From CAIKBL01 sp050247235 (GTDB lineage: Bacteria; Pseudomonadota; Gammaproteobacteria; Ga0077536): DNA of 64,000 nt. Within the stretch, counting starts at the first letter, position 1. Every line of letters begins with the position of its first letter. Below, piece by piece: positions 7,303 to 16,510 of the stretch. Position numbers and translations under genes: made by a program. The stretch spans positions 62,001-126,000 of the forward strand of contig JBFWUN010000003.1 in assembly GCA_050247235.1 (NCBI GenBank). Reading direction: 5' to 3'. Below the pieces are notes generated by a model, which was not told the DNA's origin, searched no databases, and saw only the letters and a program-made list of their open reading frames with translations.

Positions 7303-9233
7303 AGCAGCGGTTCCAAACGAGTGCCTCGCCCCGAGCAGTAGCCAGTGTTTGCGCGTTGCTCGTCGTGATGGCTGCGATTACGAACCTCTCCGGTTCCGTT
7401 CTGGAACGGCGTCCGCAAGCCGAGGGACTGGAGAATCGCGGCCAGGCGACCCCAACCGGAACGGTGAGTCGCGGATGCGATTTCGACCGCCTGGAAATCG
7501 ACCTAAGCGTCAACGGGACCAACCCCCTGCGGTCCGGCCCGAACATGGTCGCCGCGGCGTTGGCGGGCGGGCGAGACCCGCGAACCGTGACGGCCGCTGA
7601 ATTGGGCCATGACCCGCAGTTCATCGTGGGTTATCCGAGCAAGCTCTCGTTCTTGCAAGGCGAACCCGTTCGCATCCGGTATGCCGGTGGCGAGTGGCGG
7701 CGGGGCACCTCGCTCGCGTCTTATACGATCGTCGATGCGCTTGAGGGAAAGCTCATCAAGACGATCGACGTCGCGCGGCGCGACCACCCGCTACGTTTCA
7801 GCGGGTGCGTAGCTTATTACAATGGAGGATGTCGGTTTCGACAGCAACTCTCGTTGGGCTCGCTGGCGGCCGGGGTTTACTATGTGTTCCTGACCGATGA
7901 TACGGGCGCGGATAGTTATCCGATTTTCTTCATTGTTCGCCCTGCGAAACAGGAGCGTCACGTGATCGTGGTATTTCCCGAGTACACGTGGCAGGCCTAC
8001 AATCGGTTCGGGGGAGGGTCGCTCTATTCGATCCATGTACCAGACGAGAGTGGCCGACTCCACAACAACGAGTTCTCCACTACTCGCCTCTACTCAGCAT
8101 CTCTCGACCGCCCGATACTGTTCGATCCGTCTGGGACGCGGTGCAACTGGAATCCGCACTCCGCGCGGCGCCTCTTCGAGTCTAATCCATCCATTCGGTT
8201 CGATATTCGCCTCGACCTCACCCGAGTGCGTAAGCCAGCCCAAACATCGCTTCCTCTAAGGCGAATGGAGGTGTGTCGATCGAGAGATCCCGTACATTGG
8301 ATGCAAGAACTATATAACGGACCGGAAGGAACGTTGCCATTTCTCCGTGAGTTGACGCGTAATGGCGTCTCCGTGTCAGCGATCTCCGAGCATGACCTTA
8401 CGACCGATAGGCAGATATTGGACGGTGTCCGGATCGTGGTATTGACAGGCCACCACGAGTACTGGACCACGGCAGAGTATGAAGCGTTGAGCGAGTTTGT
8501 GCGCAGCGGGGGATCTATTGCAAATTTCGCGGGGAACGTTGATGCCGGACGGGTGAACGTCGATCGCCGCAATCTATACTTTGATCAAATTGGCGGTAAG
8601 CGTCCCGAGGGATGCCGGCATCTCGTGCCGCGTCAGTTTGACGGCACGGGAGTCGTTGGGGTCCACGTTTTCCCCGGATCGGAAAAATTGCTGGGAATCG
8701 CCTACAGGTTCGCCGGCTATCCTCTGCGCGAGTACTTCTACTTCCATGGCGACGAAGACGAGATGCGCCGTGCAGGCCTGTCCGATATCCAAAGGTTGGA
8801 GACCACGGGTGTTCGTATCGTCGCGCCCGGACATCCGGTGTTCGCGGGAACGGGATTGAAGAACGGGCAACGCTGGGGCACAGATTCGCCTATTCTGTCG
8901 GTCGAGCTTGACGGGGCACCGCTCCTGCCCGACGGTCGTCTGGACCGCCGATTCTCCGCGGACTTTCCGGTTGAACTAACGGTGCTGGCCACTGGGAGCA
9001 CCTTCGCCTCCAATGTGGTGAGGAGCCCGACAGATGTAGAACTCAAGTACTACGGTGCGAAGAACCCGGCAATCTTCGTTGATTCCAGGCCGTCCGGCGC
9101 GCCCCACGGCGGCCGCGTCGTCAGCTTCGGTTCAATCTCCTTTGGCACCATGCTTGCTCTCGGTGACCGAACGGCCAGACGCGTATTCCTGAATACACTT
9201 CGCTACCTGGACGAGCAAAGTCGCTACCAGTAA
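7299..9233 (+). CDS. Membrane-anchored N,N-dimethylformamidase beta-subunit-like protein
   Basis: This 644-residue protein has an N-terminal hydrophobic anchor (about residues 14-32) and a large exported domain. The segments HVIVVFPEYTWQAYNRFGG, FLRELTRNGVSVSAISEHDL and VVLTGHHEYWTTAEYEAL are characteristic of the DMFase beta-subunit-like C-terminal family, which has a glutamine-amidotransferase-like fold. True dimethylformamidases are cytoplasmic and work with a small alpha subunit; neither condition holds here. An extracytoplasmic hydrolase or glycan-binding protein acting on the polymer is more likely. It is coupled to the sulfotransferase by ATGA overlap. The activity is not established by the sequence. 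Confidence 0.72.
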   Translation: MKQRFQTSASPRAVASVCALLVVMAAITNLSGSVLERRPQAEGLENRGQATPTGTVSRGCDFDRLEIDLSVNGTNPLRSGPNMVAAALAGGRDPRTVTAAELGHDPQFIVGYPSKLSFLQGEPVRIRYAGGEWRRGTSLASYTIVDALEGKLIKTIDVARRDHPLRFSGCVAYYNGGCRFRQQLSLGSLAAGVYYVFLTDDTGADSYPIFFIVRPAKQERHVIVVFPEYTWQAYNRFGGGSLYSIHVPDESGRLHNNEFSTTRLYSASLDRPILFDPSGTRCNWNPHSARRLFESNPSIRFDIRLDLTRVRKPAQTSLPLRRMEVCRSRDPVHWMQELYNGPEGTLPFLRELTRNGVSVSAISEHDLTTDRQILDGVRIVVLTGHHEYWTTAEYEALSEFVRSGGSIANFAGNVDAGRVNVDRRNLYFDQIGGKRPEGCRHLVPRQFDGTGVVGVHVFPGSEKLLGIAYRFAGYPLREYFYFHGDEDEMRRAGLSDIQRLETTGVRIVAPGHPVFAGTGLKNGQRWGTDSPILSVELDGAPLLPDGRLDRRFSADFPVELTVLATGSTFASNVVRSPTDVELKYYGAKNPAIFVDSRPSGAPHGGRVVSFGSISFGTMLALGDRTARRVFLNTLRYLDEQSRYQ

Positions 9234-9262
9234 AAGCACATGCAATATCGGAATCCCCCAAC

Positions 9263-9886
9263 ATGATCGCAGTCATCGACGTAGGACTCGGCAACCCGCG
9301 TTCGGTACAGAACATGATCCGAAAGGCGGGAGGCGAAGCGGTGATCACCCGCGTACCCAGCGAGATTCGGGCTGCCGAAAAGCTCGTGCTGCCCGGCGTC
9401 GGACACTTCGCGCATGGAATGGAATCTCTGCATCGCCACGGGCTGGTCGAGGAACTCACTCGCTTTGCACTGGATCTGGGAAGGCCGGTCCTTGGAATCT
9501 GTCTGGGTGCGCAGTTGTTGGGATTCGGCAGTGAGGAAGGGCCTGGAGTGGGCGGCCTGGGATGGTTGCCGTTGCATTGCCGGCGATTTCCCTCTCTTCC
9601 CGGGCTGCGCATTCCGCAGATGGGATGGAACGAGATCGAGATCGTTCGCGAGAACGCTCTCCTGCGCGAGGCCCTCCCCGAACGTCGATTCTACTTCGTA
9701 CATTCGTACTACATGGAATGCGACGACCCGGAAATCGTGGTTGCGCGAGCTCACTACGGCTTGGATTACGCCTGTGTCGTGCATCGCGGAAACATCTACG
9801 GTACGCAGTTCCACCCCGAAAAATCCCATAAGTTCGGCCTGGCGTTGATGAAGGCGTTTGTCGAACTACCGTCTTCGCAGATGTAG
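9263..9886 (+). CDS. HisH-type glutamine amidotransferase subunit of a sugar amidotransferase system
   Basis: This 207-residue class I glutaminase has the catalytic triad Cys80 (GICLGAQLLG), His184 and Glu186 (TQFHPEKSH), plus the HSYYME strand found in HisH. It releases ammonia from glutamine and channels it to a HisF partner. No other histidine-biosynthesis gene is nearby and hisF plus an N-acetyl-sugar amidotransferase follow directly. It is therefore probably the second, LPS/EPS-dedicated HisH paralogue (as in the Pseudomonas wbp locus) rather than the histidine enzyme. Residual function in histidine synthesis cannot be excluded. Confidence 0.88.
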   Translation: MIAVIDVGLGNPRSVQNMIRKAGGEAVITRVPSEIRAAEKLVLPGVGHFAHGMESLHRHGLVEELTRFALDLGRPVLGICLGAQLLGFGSEEGPGVGGLGWLPLHCRRFPSLPGLRIPQMGWNEIEIVRENALLREALPERRFYFVHSYYMECDDPEIVVARAHYGLDYACVVHRGNIYGTQFHPEKSHKFGLALMKAFVELPSSQM

Positions 9887-9899
9887 GGCGCATATCATC

Positions 9900-10661
9900 A
9901 TGATGAAGACGAGAGTGATCCCGGTGCTGCTCCTGCAAGGGCAGGGTCTTGTCAAGACCGTCCGGTTCAAGGATCCGACGTACATTGGGGACCCGATCAA
10001 TTCGATTAGGATTTTCAACGAGAAGGAAGTCGATGAACTCGTGTTTCTCGACATATCCGCGACCGCCGAAGGCAGGGAGCCCAACTATCAGATCATTGAA
10101 GATATCGCGGGCGAGGCATTCATGCCGCTCGCCTATGGAGGAGGTGTCGGCAACCTGGAGCAGGCGCAGAGGATATTCGCCCTCGGATTCGAGAAAATAG
10201 TGCTGAGCGCCGCGACCTACGACAACGAACGCCTCATCACCGAACTCGTCGGCCGCTACGGCAGTTCATCGGTCGTGGCGTGCGTAGACTGCAAAAGGAA
10301 CCTTTTCGGCCGCCACGAGCTGTTCACGCACAACGGAAAGGTTCGCCGGAAGCGGAAGCTGGTGGAACACGTGAAGAGACTGGCAGAGTTGGGTGTGGGC
10401 GAGATCATCGTGAACAGCATAGACCGTGACGGCACTCAACGGGGCTATGACATCGAGCTTATCGCCTCGGTCGCGGGTGCCGTGGCGGTTCCGGTGGTTG
10501 CCTGCGGAGGCGCCTCCGGCGTCGAGGATTTCGAGCACGCGGTGTCGCAAGGCGGCGCGTCGGCGGTGGCGGCTGGCAGTCTGTTCGTCTTCAAGGGGCC
10601 GCATCGGGCGGTGCTCATCAACTACCCGGATCGCGGTGAACTGACGCGTGTCCTCCCGTGA
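9900..10661 (+). CDS. HisF-type cyclase-like subunit of a sugar amidotransferase system
   Basis: This 253-residue (beta/alpha)8 protein begins MMKTRVIPVLLLQGQGLVKT. The first catalytic Asp region of HisF (usually LDVK-x-G-x-VVKG) is altered to LLLQGQGLVKT. LVFLDISA and IVNSIDRDGTQRGYD keep the HisF phosphate-binding and second Asp features. Altered first motifs of this type occur in HisF paralogues that only pass ammonia to WbpG-like enzymes. ATG 9900 is chosen; 9903 is possible. It sits 13 bp after hisH. The role as an ammonia conduit is inferred from neighbours. Confidence 0.87.
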   Translation: MMKTRVIPVLLLQGQGLVKTVRFKDPTYIGDPINSIRIFNEKEVDELVFLDISATAEGREPNYQIIEDIAGEAFMPLAYGGGVGNLEQAQRIFALGFEKIVLSAATYDNERLITELVGRYGSSSVVACVDCKRNLFGRHELFTHNGKVRRKRKLVEHVKRLAELGVGEIIVNSIDRDGTQRGYDIELIASVAGAVAVPVVACGGASGVEDFEHAVSQGGASAVAAGSLFVFKGPHRAVLINYPDRGELTRVLP

Positions 10662-10720
10662 GGGCCGGGTGTCGAGCGTCACGCGCCGTAAATTTCCAAC
10701 TACCCAGAGGTTGCAGAACA

Positions 10721-11911
10721 GTGAATATCATAGAAAAGGCGTGGATGCCGGACGGCAGGGAACGGCCTTACAGGATGTGCACCCGATGTGTCATGGACAC
10801 TACCGATCCCCTCATCGAGTTCGACGAAAAGGGGGTCTGCAATCATTGCCATTACTTCGAGAACAACGTTAAGCCGAATTGGTTTCCGGACGATGAGGGC
10901 GCGGTCCGGCTTCAGAAAATGCTCGAGGAGGTCAAGGCTTATGGAAGAAATCGACGTTACGACTGTATCGTGGGTGTGTCAGGCGGCGTAGACAGTTCCT
11001 ACCTGACGGCGAAGATAGTCGAGTGGGGGTTGAGACCCCTGATGGTGCACGTCGACGCGGGCTGGAACTCGGAGCTCGCTGTCAAGAATATCGAGACCCT
11101 GATCAACAGGCTCGGCCTCGATCTCGTCACGCATGTCGTGAACTGGGAGGAAATGAAGGATCTGCAGCTCGCGTTCTTGCGTTCCAATCTAGCGAATCAG
11201 GACGTGCCGCAGGATCACGCCTTCTTTGCGGCGCTCTACAACTACGCTGTGAAAGAAAAGGTCAAGTACGTCATCAGCGGGAGCAACTACGCGACCGAGA
11301 GCATCCTGCCGCAAGCCTGGGGTTACGATGCCATGGACGTAAAGCACCTGGAGGCGATTCACGATCGATTCGGCAAGCGCCCGTTGAAGACGTTCCCGCG
11401 CGTCAGCTTTTTCAATTTCTATATTTACTATCCCCGCGTCCTCGAGATGAAGGTTCTTACTCCGCTCAACTATATGCCATATAGCAAGGCCGAGGCGATC
11501 AAGACGCTGGAGCGCGACTATGGCTGGCGTTATTACGGCGGGAAACACTACGAGTCACGATGGACTAGGTTCTTCCAGGCGCATTACCTGCCCATCAAGT
11601 TCGGCTACGACAAGCGCAAAGCACACCTGTCCAGCCTCGTCGTGGCAGGCGAGATATCCAGAGAGGATGCGATCGTCGAACTGCAGGCGCCGCTTTACGA
11701 CGATCGCGATCTCGCGGAGGACAAGTTGTTCATATCGAAGAAGCTCGGAATCACCGTGGCTGAACTGGATGCGCTGATCGCCGCCCCTCCGCGGCACTAT
11801 TCCGAGTTTCCGAACAACGAGGCGCGCAAGTTGCAGGCAATGGAAACGTTGCAGAAATACCGGAAGGTATCCGCCAGGGCGTTTGCGCTGTTGCGCCGAT
11901 TTGCGGGGTGA
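10721..11911 (+). CDS. N-acetyl sugar amidotransferase (WbpG/PseA-like)
   Basis: This 396-residue protein starts at GTG 10721 behind AGAGG (10706-10710); an in-frame GTG at 10658 overlapping the hisF stop would add 21 residues. It has RMCTRCVMDTTDP and VCNHCHYF, a Cys4 zinc-like site, and the ATP-pyrophosphatase loop GVSGGVDSSYLTAKI of the PP-loop superfamily. WbpG-type enzymes use ATP to activate an N-acetyl group and ammonia from HisH/HisF to make an acetamidino group on a nucleotide sugar. The three-gene set hisH-hisF-wbpG-like is diagnostic of that chemistry, so the polymer probably contains an acetamidino sugar. Confidence 0.9.
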   Translation: MNIIEKAWMPDGRERPYRMCTRCVMDTTDPLIEFDEKGVCNHCHYFENNVKPNWFPDDEGAVRLQKMLEEVKAYGRNRRYDCIVGVSGGVDSSYLTAKIVEWGLRPLMVHVDAGWNSELAVKNIETLINRLGLDLVTHVVNWEEMKDLQLAFLRSNLANQDVPQDHAFFAALYNYAVKEKVKYVISGSNYATESILPQAWGYDAMDVKHLEAIHDRFGKRPLKTFPRVSFFNFYIYYPRVLEMKVLTPLNYMPYSKAEAIKTLERDYGWRYYGGKHYESRWTRFFQAHYLPIKFGYDKRKAHLSSLVVAGEISREDAIVELQAPLYDDRDLAEDKLFISKKLGITVAELDALIAAPPRHYSEFPNNEARKLQAMETLQKYRKVSARAFALLRRFAG

Positions 11912-11956
11912 GAAACGGGTGCGGCCAAAGCCGCGGGCGATGCGCGGAGCGCGATC

Positions 11957-13177
11957 ATGGGTGACGCGATCGCGATGTTTAATCTGACCAGCCTGGGGCA
12001 GGGCGAAGGAGGGGCGCTGCATCAGATTGCGCTGGTGCGGGGATTTCGCGCGTGCGGATGGCGGGTCCGGCTCGTCGTCCCGCGGCGAGCCGGCCGTGAC
12101 CAGGTTCCCGCGGATCTGCGCGATATCACGTGGCAGACGCCGAGCGTCGAATGCATGGGCTTGCCGCGTTCTCTGGATAGCTGGTTGCAGATCCCAGCAC
12201 TGGTGTGGCTGAGGCTTACCGGTCGTGCCGACATTCTCTATATTCGCGCCAACCTGTTTTCCTGGGCCGTGATTGCGGTGGCGCGCCTGCTCGGCATGTA
12301 CGTGATCAGCGAGCACAACGGTTGGTCGGCCAGCGAGCGGCTGGCGCGCGGCGGCGGCGGCCTGCCCGTTCGCCTGGAGACGATGGCGCAGGTCCTGGTG
12401 GGGCGCTGGTCGCAACGGTCGCGGTGCGTCACCGCCGGGATCGCGAGGCTATTGATACGGCACGGGGTCGATCCGGTCCGCGTGTTCGTGGTCGGTAACG
12501 GTGTCGACACGCGAGAGATGAGGCCCCGCCGGGTACCGACGGTGAGCGGTTCGGCTGACAGACCCGTCCAGCTGGGGTTCATCGGCGGCCTGGTTCGGTG
12601 GCAGGGGATCGACACCGCCATCAGGGCACTTTCGTTGCTCGAGGACCTCCCGCACCTGCAACTAACAATCGCGGGAGACGGTCCTGAACGCGGACGACTG
12701 GAAGCGCTGGCGAATGACTTGGGTGTCTCGTCGCGAGTGACCTTCCTCGGATACATTCCCTATCAACGCGCCGCCGAAGTCATCAATTCATTCGATATCG
12801 CGCTCGCGCCCTTCACGGTGGAGCGCAACGCAGAGATCGGGCTTTCGCCAATCAAGATTCGCGATTACGCCGCAGCAGGACGAATTGTCGTTGCCTCCGG
12901 TATTGAAGGCATCCGCGATTTCGAATCCGCGGGCTGGCTGTTCACGCATCGAGCGGACGATCCCGACGATCTCGCGACCACGATTCGGCGTGTGATGTCG
13001 ATGCCTCCCGGCGACTTCGCTCAACGGGGCGCCATGGCGCGCGAATACGCGCAGAGACACTTTGACTGGAACCGAATCGTGGATCGCATTCGCGAGGAGA
13101 TGCCTGAATCGCCAAAGAAGACCGCGCCATCTACCCGACCGCAGGATGAACCGGAGAGTGCAAAGCGTGACGAATAA
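11957..13177 (+). CDS. Glycosyltransferase family 4
   Basis: This 406-residue protein has the GT-B two-domain layout. The N-terminal acceptor domain opens MFNLTSLGQGEGGALHQIAL and includes YVISEHNGWSASERLARG. The C-terminal donor domain has LGFIGGLVRWQGIDTAIRAL, LTIAGDGPERGRLEAL and GLSPIKIRDYAAAGRIVVAS. It probably adds one residue of the repeat unit. A charged C-terminal tail overlaps the start of the next glycosyltransferase. It lies 45 bp after the amidotransferase on the same strand. Sugar specificity is unknown. Confidence 0.88.
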   Translation: MGDAIAMFNLTSLGQGEGGALHQIALVRGFRACGWRVRLVVPRRAGRDQVPADLRDITWQTPSVECMGLPRSLDSWLQIPALVWLRLTGRADILYIRANLFSWAVIAVARLLGMYVISEHNGWSASERLARGGGGLPVRLETMAQVLVGRWSQRSRCVTAGIARLLIRHGVDPVRVFVVGNGVDTREMRPRRVPTVSGSADRPVQLGFIGGLVRWQGIDTAIRALSLLEDLPHLQLTIAGDGPERGRLEALANDLGVSSRVTFLGYIPYQRAAEVINSFDIALAPFTVERNAEIGLSPIKIRDYAAAGRIVVASGIEGIRDFESAGWLFTHRADDPDDLATTIRRVMSMPPGDFAQRGAMAREYAQRHFDWNRIVDRIREEMPESPKKTAPSTRPQDEPESAKRDE

Positions 13178-14342
13178 CACGCCCCGGCTCATGGTCGCGA
13201 TCGGACAACTGGACCGGGGAGGTACGGAGCAACACCTGTGTCAGGTCCTGCCGGCGCTCGCGCGCTCCGGCTGGAGGATCACGGTATTCGTCCTGCGTCG
13301 TGGCGGTGCGCTTTCGGAGACGCTGACATCTGCTGGCGTGACGGTTACTGGACCCGATCTCCCGTGCGATGGCCTGCGAAGTACCGTGCGCGCGGCCATT
13401 CAGCTCCGAGCGCTCGCGCATCGCGAGAGGCCGGATGTCGTGCATTTTTTTCTGCCGCCGGCATACCTCCTGGGCGCAACCGCTACGCTTGGCATGCGGA
13501 TACGTCGGGTCATGAGCCGGCGCAGCCTCGCGACGTACCAGCGTCGGTATTTCGGTGTCCGCACGCTGGAATGGTGGCTGCACCGCAGGATGGACATCGT
13601 ACTGGCGAACTCGCTGGCAGTCGCCGCGGAGCTCAGTCGAGAGGGGGTGCCGCCCGAACGACTGGGTCTCCTCTATAACGGCGTCGACGTTCCCGAGCGA
13701 CCGACCCTGCGTTCCGATGCGCGTACACGGCTCGAACTCGGCTCCGACATTCTCGTCATGGTTTGTGTGGCCAATCTCATCGCATACAAGGGGCACGCCG
13801 TATTGCTGGAGGCACTCTCCCGCATCCGTGATCGCTTGCCCGCGGACTGGGTCGTGCTGATGGTGGGGCGCGACAGCGGTATCGGCGGCGCGTTACGCGC
13901 GCAGAGCCACGATTTGGATCTCGAACATCACGTCCGGTGGGTCGGCGGCGTTCCTGACGTTGGGGATTATCTGGCCGCCGCAGACATTGGCGTGCTGGCT
14001 TCACACGAGGAAGGATTCAGTAACGCGGTACTGGAGAGCATGGCGGCCGGGTTGCCCATGGTGGTGACGGATGTCGGCGGCAACGCCGAGGCCGTTGTCG
14101 ATGGCCGGTGTGGTCGTGTCGTTCCCAGCGCGAATCCCGGCGCCTTGGCGGCAGCGCTGCTCGAATTGAGCGTATCCCCGGACCTCAGGCGTACGTGGGG
14201 CGATTCGGCGAGGAGCCGTGTACTGCAGTCATTCAACCTCTCGCGGTGTGTTGCGCTCTATCGCCAACTCTACGAGAACTTGGCCGCCGGTGTTCCGCAA
14301 CCCCTCCCACGCGATGCTCGCGTGGAGCCCGCAGGGCACTGA
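13167..14342 (+). CDS. Glycosyltransferase family 4
   Basis: This 391-residue GT-B enzyme has the classic N-terminal QLDRGGTEQHLCQVLPAL glycine-rich loop. Its C-terminal E-x7-E donor motif is SHEEGFSNAVLESMAAGLP, followed by VVTDVGGNAEAV. GTG 13167 is chosen because GGAGAG (13152-13157) is well spaced; ATG 13146 is in frame but lacks a good site. It overlaps the preceding glycosyltransferase by 11 bp. It is the last gene of the lower-GC polysaccharide block; composition changes sharply after 14342. Confidence 0.88.
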   Translation: MTNNTPRLMVAIGQLDRGGTEQHLCQVLPALARSGWRITVFVLRRGGALSETLTSAGVTVTGPDLPCDGLRSTVRAAIQLRALAHRERPDVVHFFLPPAYLLGATATLGMRIRRVMSRRSLATYQRRYFGVRTLEWWLHRRMDIVLANSLAVAAELSREGVPPERLGLLYNGVDVPERPTLRSDARTRLELGSDILVMVCVANLIAYKGHAVLLEALSRIRDRLPADWVVLMVGRDSGIGGALRAQSHDLDLEHHVRWVGGVPDVGDYLAAADIGVLASHEEGFSNAVLESMAAGLPMVVTDVGGNAEAVVDGRCGRVVPSANPGALAAALLELSVSPDLRRTWGDSARSRVLQSFNLSRCVALYRQLYENLAAGVPQPLPRDARVEPAGH

Positions 14343-14384
14343 GTCACACATAAACGGCGTCCCCCCGAGCGCGACTGACGAAAT

Positions 14385-16334
14385 ATGTGCGGAATCACAG
14401 GGTTCCTCAAGCAGGCCGACGGGGCGAACGCCGCGGCGGCGATCGCCGCGATGACGGATGCACTCCTGCACCGCGGCCCCGACGCCGGCAATATCTGGTG
14501 CGATTCCGCGGCCGGCATCGCCCTCGGCCATCGCCGCCTCGCGATCCTCGACCTCTCTCCCGCCGGCGCGCAGCCGATGCATTCGAAGGACGGCCGCTGG
14601 GTCATCGCGTTCAACGGCGAGATCTACAACTTCCCCGAGCTCCGCGACGATCTCGCCGCGCGCGGAATCACATTCGCCGGTCATTCGGACACCGAGATCA
14701 TCCTCGCCGGCTTCGCTGCATGGGGCGTCGAGGCCACGTTGAAGCGCTGCAACGGCATGTTCGCGATCGCGCTGTGGGATCGTGCGCGGCGCGAGCTGCA
14801 CCTCGCGCGTGATCGCCTCGGCGAGAAGCCGCTCTACTACGGCTGGCACCGCGGCGCGTTCCTGTTCGCGTCCGAACTGAAGTCCCTGCACGCGTGGCCG
14901 GAGTTCCGGCCGGAGATCGATCGCGACGTGCTGACCCTGTTCCTGCGTCACAACTACATCCCGGAGCCGTTCTGTATCTACCGCGATCTGTGCAAGCTCG
15001 TGCCGGGAACTTACGTCACGGTGCGCGGGGGCGATCGCGCAATGCCGACCCCCATACCGTACTGGTCGCTCGCGGACGCGATCCGCCGTGGCCGCGCGGA
15101 TCCGCTGCGCGGCTCGCCGGAGGAGGGTGTCGAACTGCTGGACCAGGCACTGCGCCGCTCGGTGCGCAGCCGCATGGTCGCGGACGTGCCGCTCGGGGCG
15201 TTCCTCTCGGGCGGGATCGATTCCTCCGCGGTGGTCGCAGCGATGCAGGCGGAGAGTGCGCGGCCGGTGCGCACGTTCAGCATCGGCTTCACCGTGAAGG
15301 ATTACGACGAGGCCCCCCACGCGCGCGCCGTCGCCGCGCATCTCGGCACGGACCACACCGAGCTCTACGTGAGCCCGGAGGAGACGCAGGCCGTCATTCC
15401 AAGGCTGTCGGAGATGTACGACGAGCCGTTCGCGGACTCGTCGCAGATCCCGACCTTCCTCGTTTCCGAGCTTGCGCGGCGCCACGTGACCGTCGCGATG
15501 TCGGGTGATGCCGGGGATGAACTCTTTGCGGGGTACACCCGCTACTCGCTCGCGCTCGACCTCTGGCGCCGCCAGCAGCGGCTGCCGTTGCCGCTGCGGC
15601 GCACCGCTGCGCGGGCGATCACGTCGCTCGCACCGGCCACGTGGGATCGTGTGTTCGGCCTGCTGCGCCCCGTGCTGCCGGCCCGCGCACGCCAGCCGAT
15701 GGCGGGCGACAAGCTGCACAAGCTCGCGGGGCTGCTCGCGATCGACGATCCGCTGGTGATGTACTTCGAGCTCATCTCGCTGTGGAAGTCACCCATGCAG
15801 GTGGTACGCGACGTGCGCGAGCCCGCCAGCGTGTTCGCGCACGTCGCGGCGCTGCCGTCCGGGTTGTCGCATGTCGAGCGCATGATGGCGCTCGATGCCC
15901 TGCACTACCTGCCGGGCGACATCCTCGCCAAGGTGGATCGCGCGAGCATGGCGGTCAGCCTCGAGGCGCGCGTGCCGCTGCTCGACACCGATCTCGTGGA
16001 ACTCGCGTGGCGGATGCCGCATGCCTGGAAGGTCCACGCGGGCACCGGCAAGTGGGTGCTGCGGGAGGTGCTCGCGCGCTACGTGCCGCGCCGGCTGTTC
16101 GAGCGCCCGAAGATGGGTTTCGGCATTCCGATCGACGCCTGGCTGCGCGGCCCGCTGCGCGACTGGGCCGAGCACCTGCTCGCCGAGCGGCGGCTGCGCG
16201 AGGGCGGTTTCTTCGATCCGGCGCCGGTGCGCGCCGTGTGGCAGGCGCACCTCGCGGGCGACCAGAACCTGCAGTACCTGCTGTGGGGGGTGCTGTGCTT
16301 CGAGGCGTGGCGGGACCGCTGGGGAGGATCGTGA
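14385..16334 (+). CDS. asnB: Asparagine synthase (glutamine-hydrolysing) family amidotransferase
   Basis: This 649-residue protein begins MCGITGFL, so Cys2 is the N-terminal nucleophile of the class II glutaminase domain (about residues 1-210; HRGPD and FNGEIYN are present). The synthetase domain has the pyrophosphatase loop AFLSGGIDSSAVVAAM and SGDAGDELFAGYTRY. It moves ammonia from glutamine to an AMP-activated carboxylate. AsnB paralogues are frequent in polysaccharide and exosortase loci, where they may amidate uronic acids; plain asparagine synthesis is the alternative. It follows the glycosyltransferase by 42 bp but has clearly higher GC, so it may belong to the older chromosome. Confidence 0.88.
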   Translation: MCGITGFLKQADGANAAAAIAAMTDALLHRGPDAGNIWCDSAAGIALGHRRLAILDLSPAGAQPMHSKDGRWVIAFNGEIYNFPELRDDLAARGITFAGHSDTEIILAGFAAWGVEATLKRCNGMFAIALWDRARRELHLARDRLGEKPLYYGWHRGAFLFASELKSLHAWPEFRPEIDRDVLTLFLRHNYIPEPFCIYRDLCKLVPGTYVTVRGGDRAMPTPIPYWSLADAIRRGRADPLRGSPEEGVELLDQALRRSVRSRMVADVPLGAFLSGGIDSSAVVAAMQAESARPVRTFSIGFTVKDYDEAPHARAVAAHLGTDHTELYVSPEETQAVIPRLSEMYDEPFADSSQIPTFLVSELARRHVTVAMSGDAGDELFAGYTRYSLALDLWRRQQRLPLPLRRTAARAITSLAPATWDRVFGLLRPVLPARARQPMAGDKLHKLAGLLAIDDPLVMYFELISLWKSPMQVVRDVREPASVFAHVAALPSGLSHVERMMALDALHYLPGDILAKVDRASMAVSLEARVPLLDTDLVELAWRMPHAWKVHAGTGKWVLREVLARYVPRRLFERPKMGFGIPIDAWLRGPLRDWAEHLLAERRLREGGFFDPAPVRAVWQAHLAGDQNLQYLLWGVLCFEAWRDRWGGS

Positions 16335-16370
16335 CGGGGGAAAGGGTGACCGGGAGAGGGTGACGTGGGA

Positions 16371-16467
16371 AAAGGGACGGAGGGATTAAGTCTTGGCCAT
16401 TCATCCGGAATACTGGAAGCGAGCCGCGCGGTGCGGGTGGCTGGCACTTAATCCCTCCGTCCCCTTT
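16371..16467. repeat. Inverted repeat, REP-type element with GGGAC head (copy 1)
   Basis: The arm at 16371-16391 (AAAGGGACGGAGGGATTAAG plus T) is repeated inverted at 16446-16467 with one extra C, around a 54-bp centre. It begins 36 bp after asnB and is preceded by short GGGTGAC repeats (16334-16364). The arms end in GGGAC/GTCCCC like the elements at 57988 and 62368. As RNA it could form a long hairpin downstream of asnB. Confidence 0.7.
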
Positions 16468-16510
16468 CGGCCCCTTCAGGTTTCAGGAGCGAGCGCTAAC
16501 TTTGGCGCAC

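Noticed and set aside
9263..10661. Histidine biosynthesis operon fragment
   Set aside because: Only hisH and hisF occur, with an altered HisF motif and a WbpG-like partner inside a polysaccharide locus.
14229..15719. 496-codon open frame on the minus strand
   Set aside because: It is fully antisense to asnB, which has clear catalytic motifs; the frame is a by-product of GC-rich codon usage.
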